This document shows, in pieces, positions 1 to 7,123 of a stretch of DNA of 47,885 nucleotides. Source of the DNA: Treponema sp. (GTDB lineage Bacteria > Spirochaetota > Spirochaetia > Treponematales > Treponemataceae); assembly GCA_016297805.1 (NCBI GenBank), contig JAEDFX010000006.1, forward strand, positions 1 through 47,885, in the 5' to 3' direction. Both the position numbers and the translations under genes were made by a program. The first letter of the stretch is position 1; each line of letters opens with the position of its first letter. The notes under the pieces were generated by a model, which did not search any database, was not told where the DNA came from, and was given only the letters and a program-made list of their open reading frames with translations.

Positions 1-104
1 CCACCACAGAACAAATCATAGAAGTTCTTTTTACGAGGAAACAATTCAAAAATCTTCCCGGCAAGTTTATTCTTGCTGCCCTTATATGGCATACCGTATT
101 TCAT
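1..104 (-). CDS. DNA adenine methylase (Dam/MT-D12 type), N-terminal fragment cut by window edge
   Basis: Only the first 34-35 codons are present; the gene starts at 104 and leaves the window at base 1. The N-terminus contains PYKGSKNKLAG and NFYDLFCGG, the SAM-binding motif I region typical of MT-D12 adenine methylases, including the PYxGSK start and DLFxGG loop. The product would methylate adenine in duplex DNA, probably to protect phage DNA from host restriction. It is the last gene seen in a minus-strand run from the small terminase (3843) through dUTPase. A minus-strand C-terminus at the other window edge (47821-47885) may be the end of the same gene, with the middle missing. Family assignment is fairly sure; specificity is unknown. 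Confidence 0.8.
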   Translation of the reverse strand, partial: MKYGMPYKGSKNKLAGKIFELFPRKKNFYDLFCG

Positions 105-159
105 TATTTTTTTTTCACCAACTCCAAATTCAAAAATCTGTTAAATTAAGCTCGCTCAT

Positions 160-486
160 TTATTTACTCAAAGCTGCTAATTGTCTTTCTGTAGCTATCC
201 ATACTTCTTTTTTTCTCTTTGGAGATAACAATTTTTCTAAATTTTTATTAAAAAAATACTCATTAACCCTTTTCTGCATTGTAAAGTAAGAAACACCAGC
301 CATTTGAGCTAATTCAATTCTTGAATAGTAATTACCATTTATTTTGATTTTCCCATAATGAATAGCTTCTTCAACAGTTTTTGAATTAAATAAGCGATAA
401 GACATTTCCTGACGCGAACATCCCGCAATTTCTGCCAGTTCCTTTAACAGATATTTTTCCCCTTTATATTCATAATACATTCGCAT
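160..486 (-). CDS. Small protein with two helix-turn-helix-like repeats
   Basis: A 108-residue protein I do not recognise. It appears to be internally duplicated: YEYKGEKYLLKELAEIAGCS near residues 5-24 and INGNYYSRIELAQMAGVS near residues 48-65 align as 'basic beta-turn, then L-A-E/Q-x-A-G-x-S', the look of the recognition region of a short helix-turn-helix. The C-terminal third is basic (SPKRKKE). The start at 486 is supported by an AGGCGG ribosome-binding site 6 nt upstream. It lies between the methylase fragment and a 63-residue gene in the late packaging/modification unit. DNA binding is inference from the repeats only. Confidence 0.65.
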   Translation of the reverse strand: MRMYYEYKGEKYLLKELAEIAGCSRQEMSYRLFNSKTVEEAIHYGKIKINGNYYSRIELAQMAGVSYFTMQKRVNEYFFNKNLEKLLSPKRKKEVWIATERQLAALSK

Positions 487-489
487 TTT

Positions 490-681
490 TTACCGCCTTT
501 TTATGTTATCTTCAATGACTTCATCAAGATAGAATAATTCACCGGTATTTACGTCTATTACCGGATAACCACGCTCCAATGAATGACGCAATGCAATCAT
601 TTTTATACAGAAATAACTGATGCATTCACGTCGATTTTTAAAAATCAATGTTGAATTTTCCGATGTTGCCATTATTTTCAT
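490..681 (-). CDS. Hypothetical protein, 63 aa
   Basis: Unrecognised small protein separated by 3 nt from the next gene downstream, so probably co-translated. The sequence is mixed and soluble-looking, with an acidic C-terminus (LDEVIEDNIKRR). The AAAGGGAAA purine run upstream supports the start at 681; the in-frame ATG three codons later (672) is an alternative. No catalytic motif is visible. Confidence 0.5.
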   Translation of the reverse strand: MKIMATSENSTLIFKNRRECISYFCIKMIALRHSLERGYPVIDVNTGELFYLDEVIEDNIKRR

Positions 682-926
682 TGCTTTTTCCCTTTTTATT
701 TAATTCATAATAAAAAAACTCATTAGAAAAAAAATAAAATGGTGGCTTGTGTTTTCACTTGTTATCTTCTCCGCCGAATAATTGAGAGCTAATCAAGACA
801 CCCCTATGCCACCCGGCTATAGACATACATAATTCTCCGACCGTCTTTTTTCAGGCGGTCAAAATATTTACCCCGGCAACGCCGAGGCTTTTTTATTCAG
901 TCCTTATACAAGGAACTGTAAAAAAG
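682..926. other. 245-bp noncoding region with several inverted repeats
   Basis: No convincing gene. It contains a GGTGGC/GCCACC pair (about 741-746 and 811-816) enclosing a GTG-tttt-CAC mini-hairpin and a TCTC/GAGA pair; on the minus strand the closing GCCACC is followed by a T-rich tract, like a small structured RNA ending in a terminator. Further right are a GACCG/CGGTC hairpin and a terminator-like stem at 871-894. It shares the 13-mer CGCCGAATAATTG (772-784) with the region upstream of the small terminase (3944-3956). An ncRNA or packaging signal is possible but unproven. Confidence 0.35.
871..894 (+). terminator. Terminator-like hairpin
   Basis: CCCCGGC, loop AAC, GCCGAGG with one mismatch, followed by six T on the plus strand. 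No plus-strand gene ends nearby, so its role is unclear; read on the minus strand it is a hairpin in the leader of the 490-681 gene. Confidence 0.4.
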
Positions 927-1223
927 CTAATTATTAATGGCTTTATGTTCACGATTAGAAATCACAGCTTCCATCTGCCCAATAGCATCGTTCAGATACC
1001 AAGCCGATTTTTTCAAATCTTCCAGAATCTTTTCATCCAACGACTGCCCTTTTTCCTCATCCGGTGATTTTTTCCCCAGCCGCCAAATATACTTCTGCAA
1101 GTTCCCGATTCCCACCGCAACTTCAGGAGGCAAGTCCTTAACAATGTAATGAATAACATCAATGCACTCACAAGGCGCACCCTCTCCTGCATAATGCTTA
1201 GGATGATTAACCATATCAGCCAT
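927..1223 (-). CDS. DUF3310 family protein
   Basis: 98 residues. The pattern VNHPKHYAGEGAPCECIDVI at the start, GIGNLQKYIWRLGKK in the middle and EDLKKSAWYLNDAI near the end matches the DUF3310 phage family, whose hallmark is NHPxHY...ECID...N..KYIWR...K. The biochemical function of the family is not established; such genes sit in phage nucleotide-metabolism regions. Here it overlaps the ThyX-like gene by 8 nt and lies downstream of dUTPase, in keeping with that context. Confidence 0.85.
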   Translation of the reverse strand: MADMVNHPKHYAGEGAPCECIDVIHYIVKDLPPEVAVGIGNLQKYIWRLGKKSPDEEKGQSLDEKILEDLKKSAWYLNDAIGQMEAVISNREHKAINN

Positions 1224-1839
1224 TCAACACCTCCACACCTTCCATCACATCCAGAAAATGCTCATTGTATTTTTCATACCGCTTCAAAATCTCAGCTTCA
1301 TGCATCAATTCCTTGCATTTAAAAAACTGGCATTTGCTCCAAGGTTCAGGACAACCGCAACGATACACACAGTTAGGCACACAAACCTCACCAATAGCCT
1401 GCAGAAGAGGTTCAACACTCATCATCAATTCTTTTTTCACCAAGGCCGCAATTTGACGAGTTTTCTTTTCCGCACAAGCACACAACCGCTTCCGCATCAT
1501 CAGAACCAACGCCTGCGGATTGTAAAAGCAGGTGTACATAATCAACGCGTTTGGGTCCCGTGGTTTTCCCCCGTTCAAATCCGGCCGCGAACTCTGCACA
1601 AAATGCCGAGGCTGTTTATCCGTATGTCGCACAAATTGCGCAATAGCATATTTGTCCATGTCTTCAAACCGCAAGCAAAGCTGAATAGTCTCAATCGGAG
1701 TATGCTCAGCAACCAGCCACTTCATCCAGTCTTTTTTTGAAAAACACCTAAAATCAGAATGCTTCCCCCTGCAAGTAAAAGCCGCAGACAGCAAATCTAC
1801 TTCAGGACACTTATTGCAAACATCAATATAGATTTTCAT
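1216..1839 (-). CDS. Divergent ThyX-like protein (flavin-dependent thymidylate synthase family)
   Basis: 207 residues. The central FVRHTDKQPRHFVQSSRPD resembles the variant RHR...S...SxR substrate motif of ThyX-like proteins from gut phages, and LVLMMRKRLCACAEKKTRQI matches the ThyX region 'LRxRLxxxAxxETR'. A Cys-rich C-terminus follows (VPNCVYRCGCPE, WSKCQFFKC), also seen in that phage subgroup. ThyX makes dTMP from dUMP with FAD and methylene-tetrahydrofolate. The gene overlaps the dUTPase stop by an ATGA arrangement, so the two would form a dUTP to dUMP to dTMP route. The degenerate RHR motif leaves activity uncertain. Confidence 0.6.
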   Translation of the reverse strand: MKIYIDVCNKCPEVDLLSAAFTCRGKHSDFRCFSKKDWMKWLVAEHTPIETIQLCLRFEDMDKYAIAQFVRHTDKQPRHFVQSSRPDLNGGKPRDPNALIMYTCFYNPQALVLMMRKRLCACAEKKTRQIAALVKKELMMSVEPLLQAIGEVCVPNCVYRCGCPEPWSKCQFFKCKELMHEAEILKRYEKYNEHFLDVMEGVEVLNG

Positions 1840-2312
1840 TTCCCAGTACTCCCAAAACCGCCTTCACCGCGAACAGTTTCACTAAGCTCTTCTGACTGTT
1901 CAAATTCCATGCGATAAACCGGCTGCAACTTTATCTGACAGATTCTTTCATGCTTTTCAATTTTCAATTCATTGATGGAATCAAGATTAAACACATTTGC
2001 AAAAAGTTGACCTCTGTAGTCGCAGTCAATTTCCCCATGAACAACAAGCCCATTTTTCTTGTGCGCAAAAGAAGAACGAGGCTCAATTACAACTTCATAA
2101 CCTTCAGGAATCTCAAGGGCAAATCCCAACGGAACAAGGCATCCTGAATGAGGCGGAATCTTTATTTCATCCGCCGCAATATTGCAGAAACAATCGGCAC
2201 ACGCAGCACCAGCAGTCTTATACACCGGCATCTTACCACCGGAAAATAATTTAATTTTTACATTCTTCAAAAAAAAATCTTTAACCATTTTTCTCTCACA
2301 ATTACAATTCAT
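1836..2312 (-). CDS. dut: dUTP diphosphatase (dUTPase)
   Basis: 158 residues with all five trimeric dUTPase motifs in order: AACADCF (motif 1, normally AGxDL), EPRSSFA (motif 2), GEIDCDYRGQLF (motif 3, with the uracil-pocket Tyr), ERICQIKL (motif 4) and the C-terminal RGEGGFGSTG (motif 5). It hydrolyses dUTP to dUMP, keeping uracil out of phage DNA and feeding thymidylate synthesis. A second in-frame Met (residue 9, MVKDFF) could be the true start. The stop overlaps the next start (ATGA). It lies in the unit starting with the small terminase, so it may be expressed late. Confidence 0.93.
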   Translation of the reverse strand: MNCNCERKMVKDFFLKNVKIKLFSGGKMPVYKTAGAACADCFCNIAADEIKIPPHSGCLVPLGFALEIPEGYEVVIEPRSSFAHKKNGLVVHGEIDCDYRGQLFANVFNLDSINELKIEKHERICQIKLQPVYRMEFEQSEELSETVRGEGGFGSTGK

Positions 2313-2333
2313 CCTTAACCTCCATCATGTTTT

Positions 2334-3109
2334 TCAAAATAAGCATGGATCAATCTCAGGCTGAGATTTCCCCAAAACAAAATCACAAATCCAGTTTCTA
2401 GCATAATCCGGACTTATAAGGCTTCTTTCCTCACTGCATAAGCCAGCCTTACTACTTTCCTTTGCATACACCTTCTTGCTGTCTTTATCTCTCCATTGGG
2501 AAGTCATGCCAATCCTTTTCCTGTCCTTTTCTTTTGTTTGCTGGATAGTACACCCGTGCGTAGGTTCACACCCGACAAACCAGTAGGCGGTAGGTTTTTT
2601 AAACCATTCGCCCCTACGTGTCCTATCCATGTCAATTACTGTTGGCCTCATAAACCAAAAATAATTAGTGTAGTTTACTTCATGCCACGGATTTTCCATT
2701 ATCATTCTTAGCCCGTTGAATTCGCCAGCCCCATACATCTTCAATGCTTTTTGATAAAAAAAATATCTTTCATCACTGTGTCTTTTTAAAAGTTCATAGA
2801 TTCTATGAATGTCAACGCCATGTTTCCGCCATGCTTCCTGTGCCAGCCTTTGGTTGTATTCAGCGATGTTGCAGAATTTGATACATGGGAAAAAAGCAAG
2901 AATTAAATCATCTTTGCTTATTCTGTCAAATAATGACGGCTCTCCAGCGTAGCCCTTTTCTATCTCCCAAACAAATCTATTACATGGTCTGTTTCACCGA
3001 AATTATTTTGAATGTCATAATCTTCAGCCGGAATTCCAAGTTTTATAAACTCATTCTTAAAAGTTCCCGACTGCTCAAAAAAGCAATGAACTTTTCCCTT
3101 TATTTCCAT
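2334..3109 (-). pseudogene. DNA methyltransferase-like protein, interrupted by a single-base frameshift
   Basis: Translation from 3109 (MEIKGKVHCFFEQSG..., GAGG site upstream) reads GIPAEDYDIQNNFGETDHVIDLF and hits a stop at 2960-2962. Adding one base in the GTTTGGG run near 2964-2971 restores one frame through FFPCIKFCNIAEYNQRL, IMENPW, FKKPTAYWFVGCEPT and SLISPDYARNWICDFVLG, about 258 residues in all. The layout (F-x-x-S-G-x-F...G...YDI near the N-terminus, FFPC, ENP, then SPDYARNFI at the C-terminus) resembles the phage family related to C5-cytosine methyltransferases. The 2334-2744 segment alone could be translated as a 136-residue remnant. Real inactivation and a sequencing error cannot be separated here. 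Confidence 0.7.
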
Positions 3110-3123
3110 TTCTGCCTCATTTT

Positions 3124-3843
3124 CTAAATTGCCTGACTTTCCATAAGTGCATCAATCTTTTCACTTAATGATTCCATGCTGTCATCGTATTTTGCCCGCA
3201 AAGAACTAAGTTCATTGACAACATGATCCTTTGCACCACCAATAGCACGGCTCAAAAGGTCTCGCATATATTCAATAATTTTCTGCCGGCATCCATCAGG
3301 ATTAGCCATAACCATAGCCACTATCTGATCCGCCCCAGCTTCCGGCACATCCAGAACACGGCTAGCCTGTTGCTGCTGAAAACCAAAAAGACGCGCAATA
3401 ACGAAATCTCGCGGCAAAAGTTGCAGCCTTTTTTCCTGTAGTCTTTGATTTTTCTCTTCAATGGTGACAAGATCTTTTTGAAGCTTCACAAATTTGTCGA
3501 TTCCGTCCATAGATCCAAATTTGCGCACAATTTCTCCCAGTGTCATGTTCTGCAAATCAGCTGCAGACATATTCCCACTAGATTCAATGTTATCAATGAG
3601 GTTATTTGCTGTTATTTCAGCCTGTTGAGAAATTTCTTGTTTTTGTTTTTGTAAAAATGCCTCAGTTGCAGCATCTTGCTTCAGCTTCTGCTGGTGCTTA
3701 TCCAGATAAGCTCTGTTAATTGGATTATCAGTATCCAATTTCCCCGCAGAATTTAAAACAAGAGTCCCAGACTTCAGCTTCCCGTTAATTGATTGCCGAG
3801 AAACAAAAGCCTGTCTAGCAAATTCAGCTGGTGTAACTTCCAT
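3124..3843 (-). CDS. Phage terminase small subunit (Nu1-like, putative)
   Basis: 239 residues. The N-terminus TPAEFARQAFVSRQSINGKL is a helix-turn-helix like that of lambda Nu1-type small terminases. A middle region rich in Gln and charged residues (about 65-155, coiled coil likely) and a C-terminal helical region follow. It would recognise the packaging site and recruit the large terminase (45332-47326), which is the GpA type that pairs with such subunits. The start has no ribosome-binding site but lies 7 nt after a -10 hexamer of the GTAAATAGCA promoter class, so a leaderless mRNA is likely. It heads the packaging/modification unit. Confidence 0.65.
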   Translation of the reverse strand: MEVTPAEFARQAFVSRQSINGKLKSGTLVLNSAGKLDTDNPINRAYLDKHQQKLKQDAATEAFLQKQKQEISQQAEITANNLIDNIESSGNMSAADLQNMTLGEIVRKFGSMDGIDKFVKLQKDLVTIEEKNQRLQEKRLQLLPRDFVIARLFGFQQQQASRVLDVPEAGADQIVAMVMANPDGCRQKIIEYMRDLLSRAIGGAKDHVVNELSSLRAKYDDSMESLSEKIDALMESQAI

Positions 3844-3850
3844 AATGGAA

Positions 3851-3884
3851 AGTGTAAAGCCTTACAATCAACTTTGCTATTTAC
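3851..3884 (-). promoter_or_regulatory. Late promoter, GTAAATAGCA class, copy 1
   Basis: On the minus strand GTAAATAGCA (3884-3875) is followed after exactly 18 nt by TACACT (3856-3851), then 7 nt to the ATG at 3843. The same element and spacing occur before four other minus-strand units (25902, 34526, 38087, 42655). GTAAATAGCA sits where a -35 box belongs but does not resemble TTGACA. Confidence 0.75.
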
Positions 3885-4244
3885 TAACAAGATTTTGTCA
3901 ACTTGTGTAAAGACCTAACTCACAAGTGACAAGCCGCGCCCGTCGCCGAATAATTGCAATAGGGTATAGGGGGGGGACAGTACCTTTTTGAAAATAAATA
4001 ATATTTACGACTGGCAAGCGTAAAAGCGTAAAAGAATTTTAATGATTTTATATTTTATTTCCTTATGTCTCAGATAATCAATAAACTGTCCCATTAATGT
4101 GCAAAATAAAAAAACTACAAAAAAGTTTTACACTTTTACATTTTACTGTTTTTTTATCACTTTTTTACTATTTTCTCTTCATATATAAGTTCATTTTATT
4201 TTATTAAAATAAATGTAAAAGAATTTAAATTATAAATTTAAAAA
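3885..4244. other. 360-bp noncoding region upstream of the small terminase; candidate packaging site
   Basis: No gene is visible. Notable are a CACAAGTGACAAG segment, a GC-rich patch (AAGCCGCGCCCGTCGCCG) unusual for this AT-rich sequence, the 13-mer CGCCGAATAATTG (3944-3956) also found at 772-784, a run of eight G (about 3969-3976), and AAAGCGTAAAAG-type short repeats near 4013-4036. Because it abuts the small terminase gene and the large terminase is GpA-like, a cos site could lie here; that is inference from position only. Confidence 0.3.
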
Positions 4245-4285
4245 AAATAAAGTGAGACACTTTGTTAAACTGTCCCACTTTATTT
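4245..4285 (-). terminator. Bidirectional terminator after the repressor gene
   Basis: AAATAAAGTGAGACA (4245-4259) pairs with TGTCCCACTTTATTT (4271-4285) with one A-C mismatch, giving about 15 bp with an 11-nt loop and T-runs on both sides. It would end transcription from the repressor gene (4382-4723). A competing 9-bp repeat, AAGTGAGAC and GTCTCACTT, overlaps it. Confidence 0.7.
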
Positions 4286-4381
4286 TTTTGTCTCACTTTT
4301 TAAGCTGCTGTCGCAGTTTAAAAGCAAAAAGATTTACATTTTAAAAAATTATTTACGCTAACGGCATCACCGCCGGCAGCA

Positions 4382-4723
4382 TCAAGACTGCATGGATTTA
4401 GCAAGCGTTAGAAGATTTCTCAATTGAGTTATTGTTAAGTTATTCAATGTTTTCATATCTTCTTCAGGAAGACTATCTAATTTTTTCACAAGATTCATCA
4501 TTCTGTCAGAAACAACTATGCCTTTATCATCATCAAAGAAGTGTTCCATGCTGACTTCCAGCACATTACAAATCTTATGAAAATCATCTGCTCTTGGATA
4601 ACATCCTCTCTGTCTCCAACCTGCATAAACTGGTATTCCAGTTTTACCTATTAATCTCATCAAGTCATCAATTGTTATTCCTCTGACTTTACAAAGTCTT
4701 TTTATTTCTTCAAAAAAGTTCAT
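4382..4723 (-). CDS. XRE-family helix-turn-helix repressor (CI-like, putative)
   Basis: 113 residues. The N-terminal 60 residues form an HTH_3 domain (ITIDDLMRLIGKTGIPVYAGWRQRG, then YPRADDFHKICNVLEVSMEHFF). The rest is a short helical tail without a peptidase domain, so no LexA-type self-cleavage is expected. It is divergent from the early replication operon at 4887, and the gap between them holds three copies of TTTTATCGTT, one of which overlaps the early -10. By position and family it is the likely lysogeny or plasmid-maintenance repressor and probably controls its own promoter too. A terminator follows at 4245-4285. Confidence 0.8.
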   Translation of the reverse strand: MNFFEEIKRLCKVRGITIDDLMRLIGKTGIPVYAGWRQRGCYPRADDFHKICNVLEVSMEHFFDDDKGIVVSDRMMNLVKKLDSLPEEDMKTLNNLTITQLRNLLTLAKSMQS

Positions 4724-4741
4724 GTCTTTATAATAATATTT

Positions 4742-4846
4742 TTTTATCGTTTTGTATACAAAAAATTATTTTTTTTATCGTTCTTTTTATTATAATTTAT
4801 ACAAAACAATAAATATTCTTGACAAAATCACAAAAAACGATAAAAT
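4742..4846 (+). promoter_or_regulatory. Early promoter with three operator-like repeats
   Basis: TTGACA (4819-4824), 16 nt, TAAAAT (4841-4846) form an early promoter pointing to 4887. TTTTATCGTT occurs at 4742-4751 and 4773-4782 and inverted (AACGATAAAA) at 4836-4845, directly over the -10. The first two copies lie where the divergent repressor promoter should be. This is the classic operator layout for the XRE protein at 4382-4723; the binding assignment is inference. Confidence 0.7.
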
Positions 4847-4886
4847 CAAAAACATAAACAAAAAGATAAAAATTAAAAGAGGAGTT

Positions 4887-5102
4887 ATGCAAAACGATAT
4901 AAAAAGATTTCATACGCATATTCCTTGTACCGAAGTAGAAGCGGCTGCAATCAAGGAATATTGTAAAGAAAATGGACTAATACTTGGTCAAATAGTAAGA
5001 AGATTGATCCTCAAGGAAATTCAGGAAAAATCAACAATTCTCTCTCCTGATTTTATCCCTCCCAAAATTAACGAATCTTTGATTGAGCAAAGGCGAAAAT
5101 GA
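4887..5102 (+). CDS. Small putative ribbon-helix-helix protein, 71 aa
   Basis: First gene of the early operon. The start at 4887 is chosen because AGAGGAG precedes it; the open frame extends upstream but that part is promoter sequence. The segment FHTHIPCTEVEAAAIKEYC, then LGQIVRRLILKEI, has the strand-helix-helix pattern of CopG/Arc-type DNA-binding proteins. The stop overlaps the next gene by ATGA. A regulatory or replication-accessory role is plausible but unproven. Confidence 0.65.
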   Translation: MQNDIKRFHTHIPCTEVEAAAIKEYCKENGLILGQIVRRLILKEIQEKSTILSPDFIPPKINESLIEQRRK

Positions 5103-5326
5103 AAAAATCTGGTGTTCCATTTCCAATTATAATTGATGATACATGTTATGCATCAATGTTCCAAGCTGCCATTGATACTGGTCTCAGTTATAAGACAGTT
5201 TGGTTTAAAATTGCCGAACGAAATGGAGCCCCAGTATCTGCAAGGGGATTTAAGCTTTGTTCAGAAGAATGGTGGCAAACCCATAAGGATGAATGGGAAG
5301 AATATCTTAATAGTGAGGAAAATTAG
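5099..5326 (+). CDS. Hypothetical early protein, 75 aa
   Basis: Unrecognised. It contains SMFQAAIDTGLSYKTVWFKI, which could be a helix-turn-helix, and an acidic Trp-rich C-terminus (EEWWQTHKDEWEEYLN). It is translationally coupled on both sides: ATGA overlap with the gene before and a directly abutting SSB gene after. Probably an accessory replication or regulatory protein. Confidence 0.6.
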   Translation: MKKSGVPFPIIIDDTCYASMFQAAIDTGLSYKTVWFKIAERNGAPVSARGFKLCSEEWWQTHKDEWEEYLNSEEN

Positions 5327-5779
5327 ATGGATACAAACATTATAGTAATTGAAGGCAGACTTACACGCAATGCAGAAATGAAATCTGCAGGTAATTCAAC
5401 AGTGACAACTTTCAGCATCGCAAATAATCAATCCTACAAGAAAGATGGAAACTGGATCGACAACGCATATTTTTTTGAATGTGAAATCTGGGGGTCATTC
5501 GGTGAAACAATGCGACAGTTTTTAAATAAAGGTCAGAAAGTCACAGTTACAGGACAGCTTGTCCAGAACCGCTGGACTGATTCTGAAGGAAAAAACAGAA
5601 ATGCAGACAAAATCCGCGTAAAAGATTTGTCAATTCAGTTTGAAAAAAAGCCGGCTACAACACCAACGCCGACAACTGAAACAAATGCACCTGATACAAG
5701 TTTCAATCCGCATGAACTTGTATCAAATCCAGTCAGCAATGAAGAAGAAATCCCCTTTTTAAAAAAAATAATCAACTAA
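5327..5779 (+). CDS. ssb: Single-stranded DNA-binding protein
   Basis: 150 residues. The N-terminal 105 residues are an OB fold: IVIEGRLTRNAEMK, TTFSIANNQ, FFECEIWGSFGETMRQFLNKGQKVTVTGQL and DKIRVKDLSIQF align with bacterial SSB. A Pro/Thr-rich linker follows (TTPTPTTET). The usual acidic tip for partner binding appears as EEEIPF at 139-144, but unlike most SSBs it is followed by six more residues, LKKIIN. It coats single-stranded DNA during phage or plasmid replication and lies upstream of the primase-helicase in the same operon. Confidence 0.93.
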   Translation: MDTNIIVIEGRLTRNAEMKSAGNSTVTTFSIANNQSYKKDGNWIDNAYFFECEIWGSFGETMRQFLNKGQKVTVTGQLVQNRWTDSEGKNRNADKIRVKDLSIQFEKKPATTPTPTTETNAPDTSFNPHELVSNPVSNEEEIPFLKKIIN

Positions 5780-5797
5780 CACACAAAGGAGCGTAAT

Positions 5798-5848
5798 ATG
5801 AACAATTCAAAATCAAAATTAAAGAAGTCTCACTATGTCCGAACATAA
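5798..5848 (+). CDS. Possible 16-aa leader peptide
   Basis: A strong ribosome-binding site (AAAGGAGCG) precedes an ATG at 5798 that encodes a very basic 16-residue peptide (MNNSKSKLKKSHYVRT). It overlaps the next gene's start (5835) out of frame by 14 nt, so it may serve to couple translation of that gene, which has no good site of its own. Confidence 0.45.
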   Translation: MNNSKSKLKKSHYVRT

Positions 5849-6059
5849 GCCAGGGTTTACTTACATTTATTCAGAAGCACTGCAGCAAGAAATTGCTTAC
5901 AGTCAGAAGACAGGAAAAGTCTATTGTTCTGATGGAGTTCAATATTCATTGGATGAAATAAAACAAATAAATAAGACTTATGGAGAAATTCCAATTGAAG
6001 TGCATCTACTAAAAAAGCACTTTGGTGGAACGATTGTAGAAGCGGGAGAAAAAAAATAA
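5835..6059 (+). CDS. Hypothetical early protein, 74 aa
   Basis: Unrecognised soluble protein, possibly two short beta hairpins (TYIYSEALQQEIAYSQKTGKVY). Its start lies inside the 16-residue upstream frame at 5798-5848, whose strong ribosome-binding site probably delivers ribosomes to it. Part of the early operon. Confidence 0.6.
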   Translation: MSEHKPGFTYIYSEALQQEIAYSQKTGKVYCSDGVQYSLDEIKQINKTYGEIPIEVHLLKKHFGGTIVEAGEKK

Positions 6060-6072
6060 CAGGAGTAAAATT

Positions 6073-6780
6073 ATGACAGACTTTAACAAAATTATTACAG
6101 ACAAAATTAGAGAAATGGAAAATTCTGGAACTATCCAGAAAATAATAAAAGAAAAGATTTTAAAAACAATTAACAGTACAATTGACAGTTGTTTTAGTTG
6201 GGAATTTGAACAACAAATTTCAAAACAGATTAAAGAATCTGTTGGAGATATTGCATCTAAAATCAAACTTAATTCCTATAACAGCTTTATTGCAACTGCA
6301 ATTGAAAACATTATTTCTGTTGAGTTAAACAAAGATTTAAAAGAAAAAATCAACACAAAATTAACACAAGCTCTTATTGTCACAGAAAAGGAAATTAAAC
6401 TTTCTAAAATTATTGAAGAATTTAAAAGATATGAATGTGATGATGATGAAGAATATTCATATTGCTGTAACTTCAAAAAAGATGAAGATTCTTCTTTTAA
6501 GACTGTAAATATTATAATTCAGAAAGAAGATAATGATAATTATTATAACAAAAATCAAAAGTTTGAAATTCACGCATTAAGTTATAGAGATGAACCTTTA
6601 AAAATTTCCTGGGTAAATTACAACGAACTTAAATATGATTCTGAATTAGCATTTATTAAAGATTTTAATAATTTTGAAGCAATTCTTCTTAAAGCAGTAT
6701 TTAATAAAATTCCTTTCATAATTGATATGGATGAAAAACAAATAGAAGACGAACTTTATAATAATCCAGAAAATTATTAA
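6073..6780 (+). CDS. Hypothetical early protein, 235 aa
   Basis: Unrecognised. The N-terminal 120 residues are helical and Lys/Ile/Glu-rich (likely coiled coil or amphipathic helices), followed by an acidic linker (YECDDDEEYSYCC near 121-133) and a mixed C-terminal domain. An AGGAG site lies 8 nt upstream. Its position between SSB and primase suggests an early accessory role, but nothing in the sequence fixes a function. Confidence 0.6.
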   Translation: MTDFNKIITDKIREMENSGTIQKIIKEKILKTINSTIDSCFSWEFEQQISKQIKESVGDIASKIKLNSYNSFIATAIENIISVELNKDLKEKINTKLTQALIVTEKEIKLSKIIEEFKRYECDDDEEYSYCCNFKKDEDSSFKTVNIIIQKEDNDNYYNKNQKFEIHALSYRDEPLKISWVNYNELKYDSELAFIKDFNNFEAILLKAVFNKIPFIIDMDEKQIEDELYNNPENY

Positions 6781-6808
6781 TCCAAAATGAACAAGAGAGG
6801 ATAAAAAA

Positions 6809-7123
6809 ATGAATTATCAATCAGTTGCAATAATAACAGAATCTGAATCTTGTGAATACACCAGTTTTCAACTTATTCCAGATAACAAAACAGAAGAACA
6901 AATAAAAGCAGCAATCGAAAAATGGGAATCAAAGAAAAATGAAAAAGTAAAACTGTTTACTGATCCTGAAATAATTAAATTTGCTAAATATACAAGAGAA
7001 CTAAAAATAGCAGTTGAAAATCAAAAACCAGAATCAATTATAGGAAAATTAGAAAGCATAAGCTGTGATATTCAAAATGCTTTAACAGAATTAGATGATC
7101 TTATTGACGATTTAAATGAATAA
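6809..7123 (+). CDS. Hypothetical early protein, 104 aa
   Basis: Unrecognised acidic protein ending in a helical ALTELDDLIDDLNE. AGAGAGG precedes the start. The stop abuts the ATG of the primase-helicase with no gap, so the two are translationally coupled. Confidence 0.6.
   Translation: MNYQSVAIITESESCEYTSFQLIPDNKTEEQIKAAIEKWESKKNEKVKLFTDPEIIKFAKYTRELKIAVENQKPESIIGKLESISCDIQNALTELDDLIDDLNE

Noticed and set aside
740..816. A tRNA-like 74-nt minus-strand segment ending in GCCACCA
   Set aside because: The acceptor-like ends pair, but there is no T-loop (GTTCRANTC), no recognisable D-arm and no anticodon stem.
2960..2972. Programmed -1 frameshift in the methyltransferase-like gene at TTTGGGA
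   Set aside because: The heptamer reads TTT GGG A in the zero frame, not T TTG GGA, so tandem slippage is out of phase; an indel is more likely.
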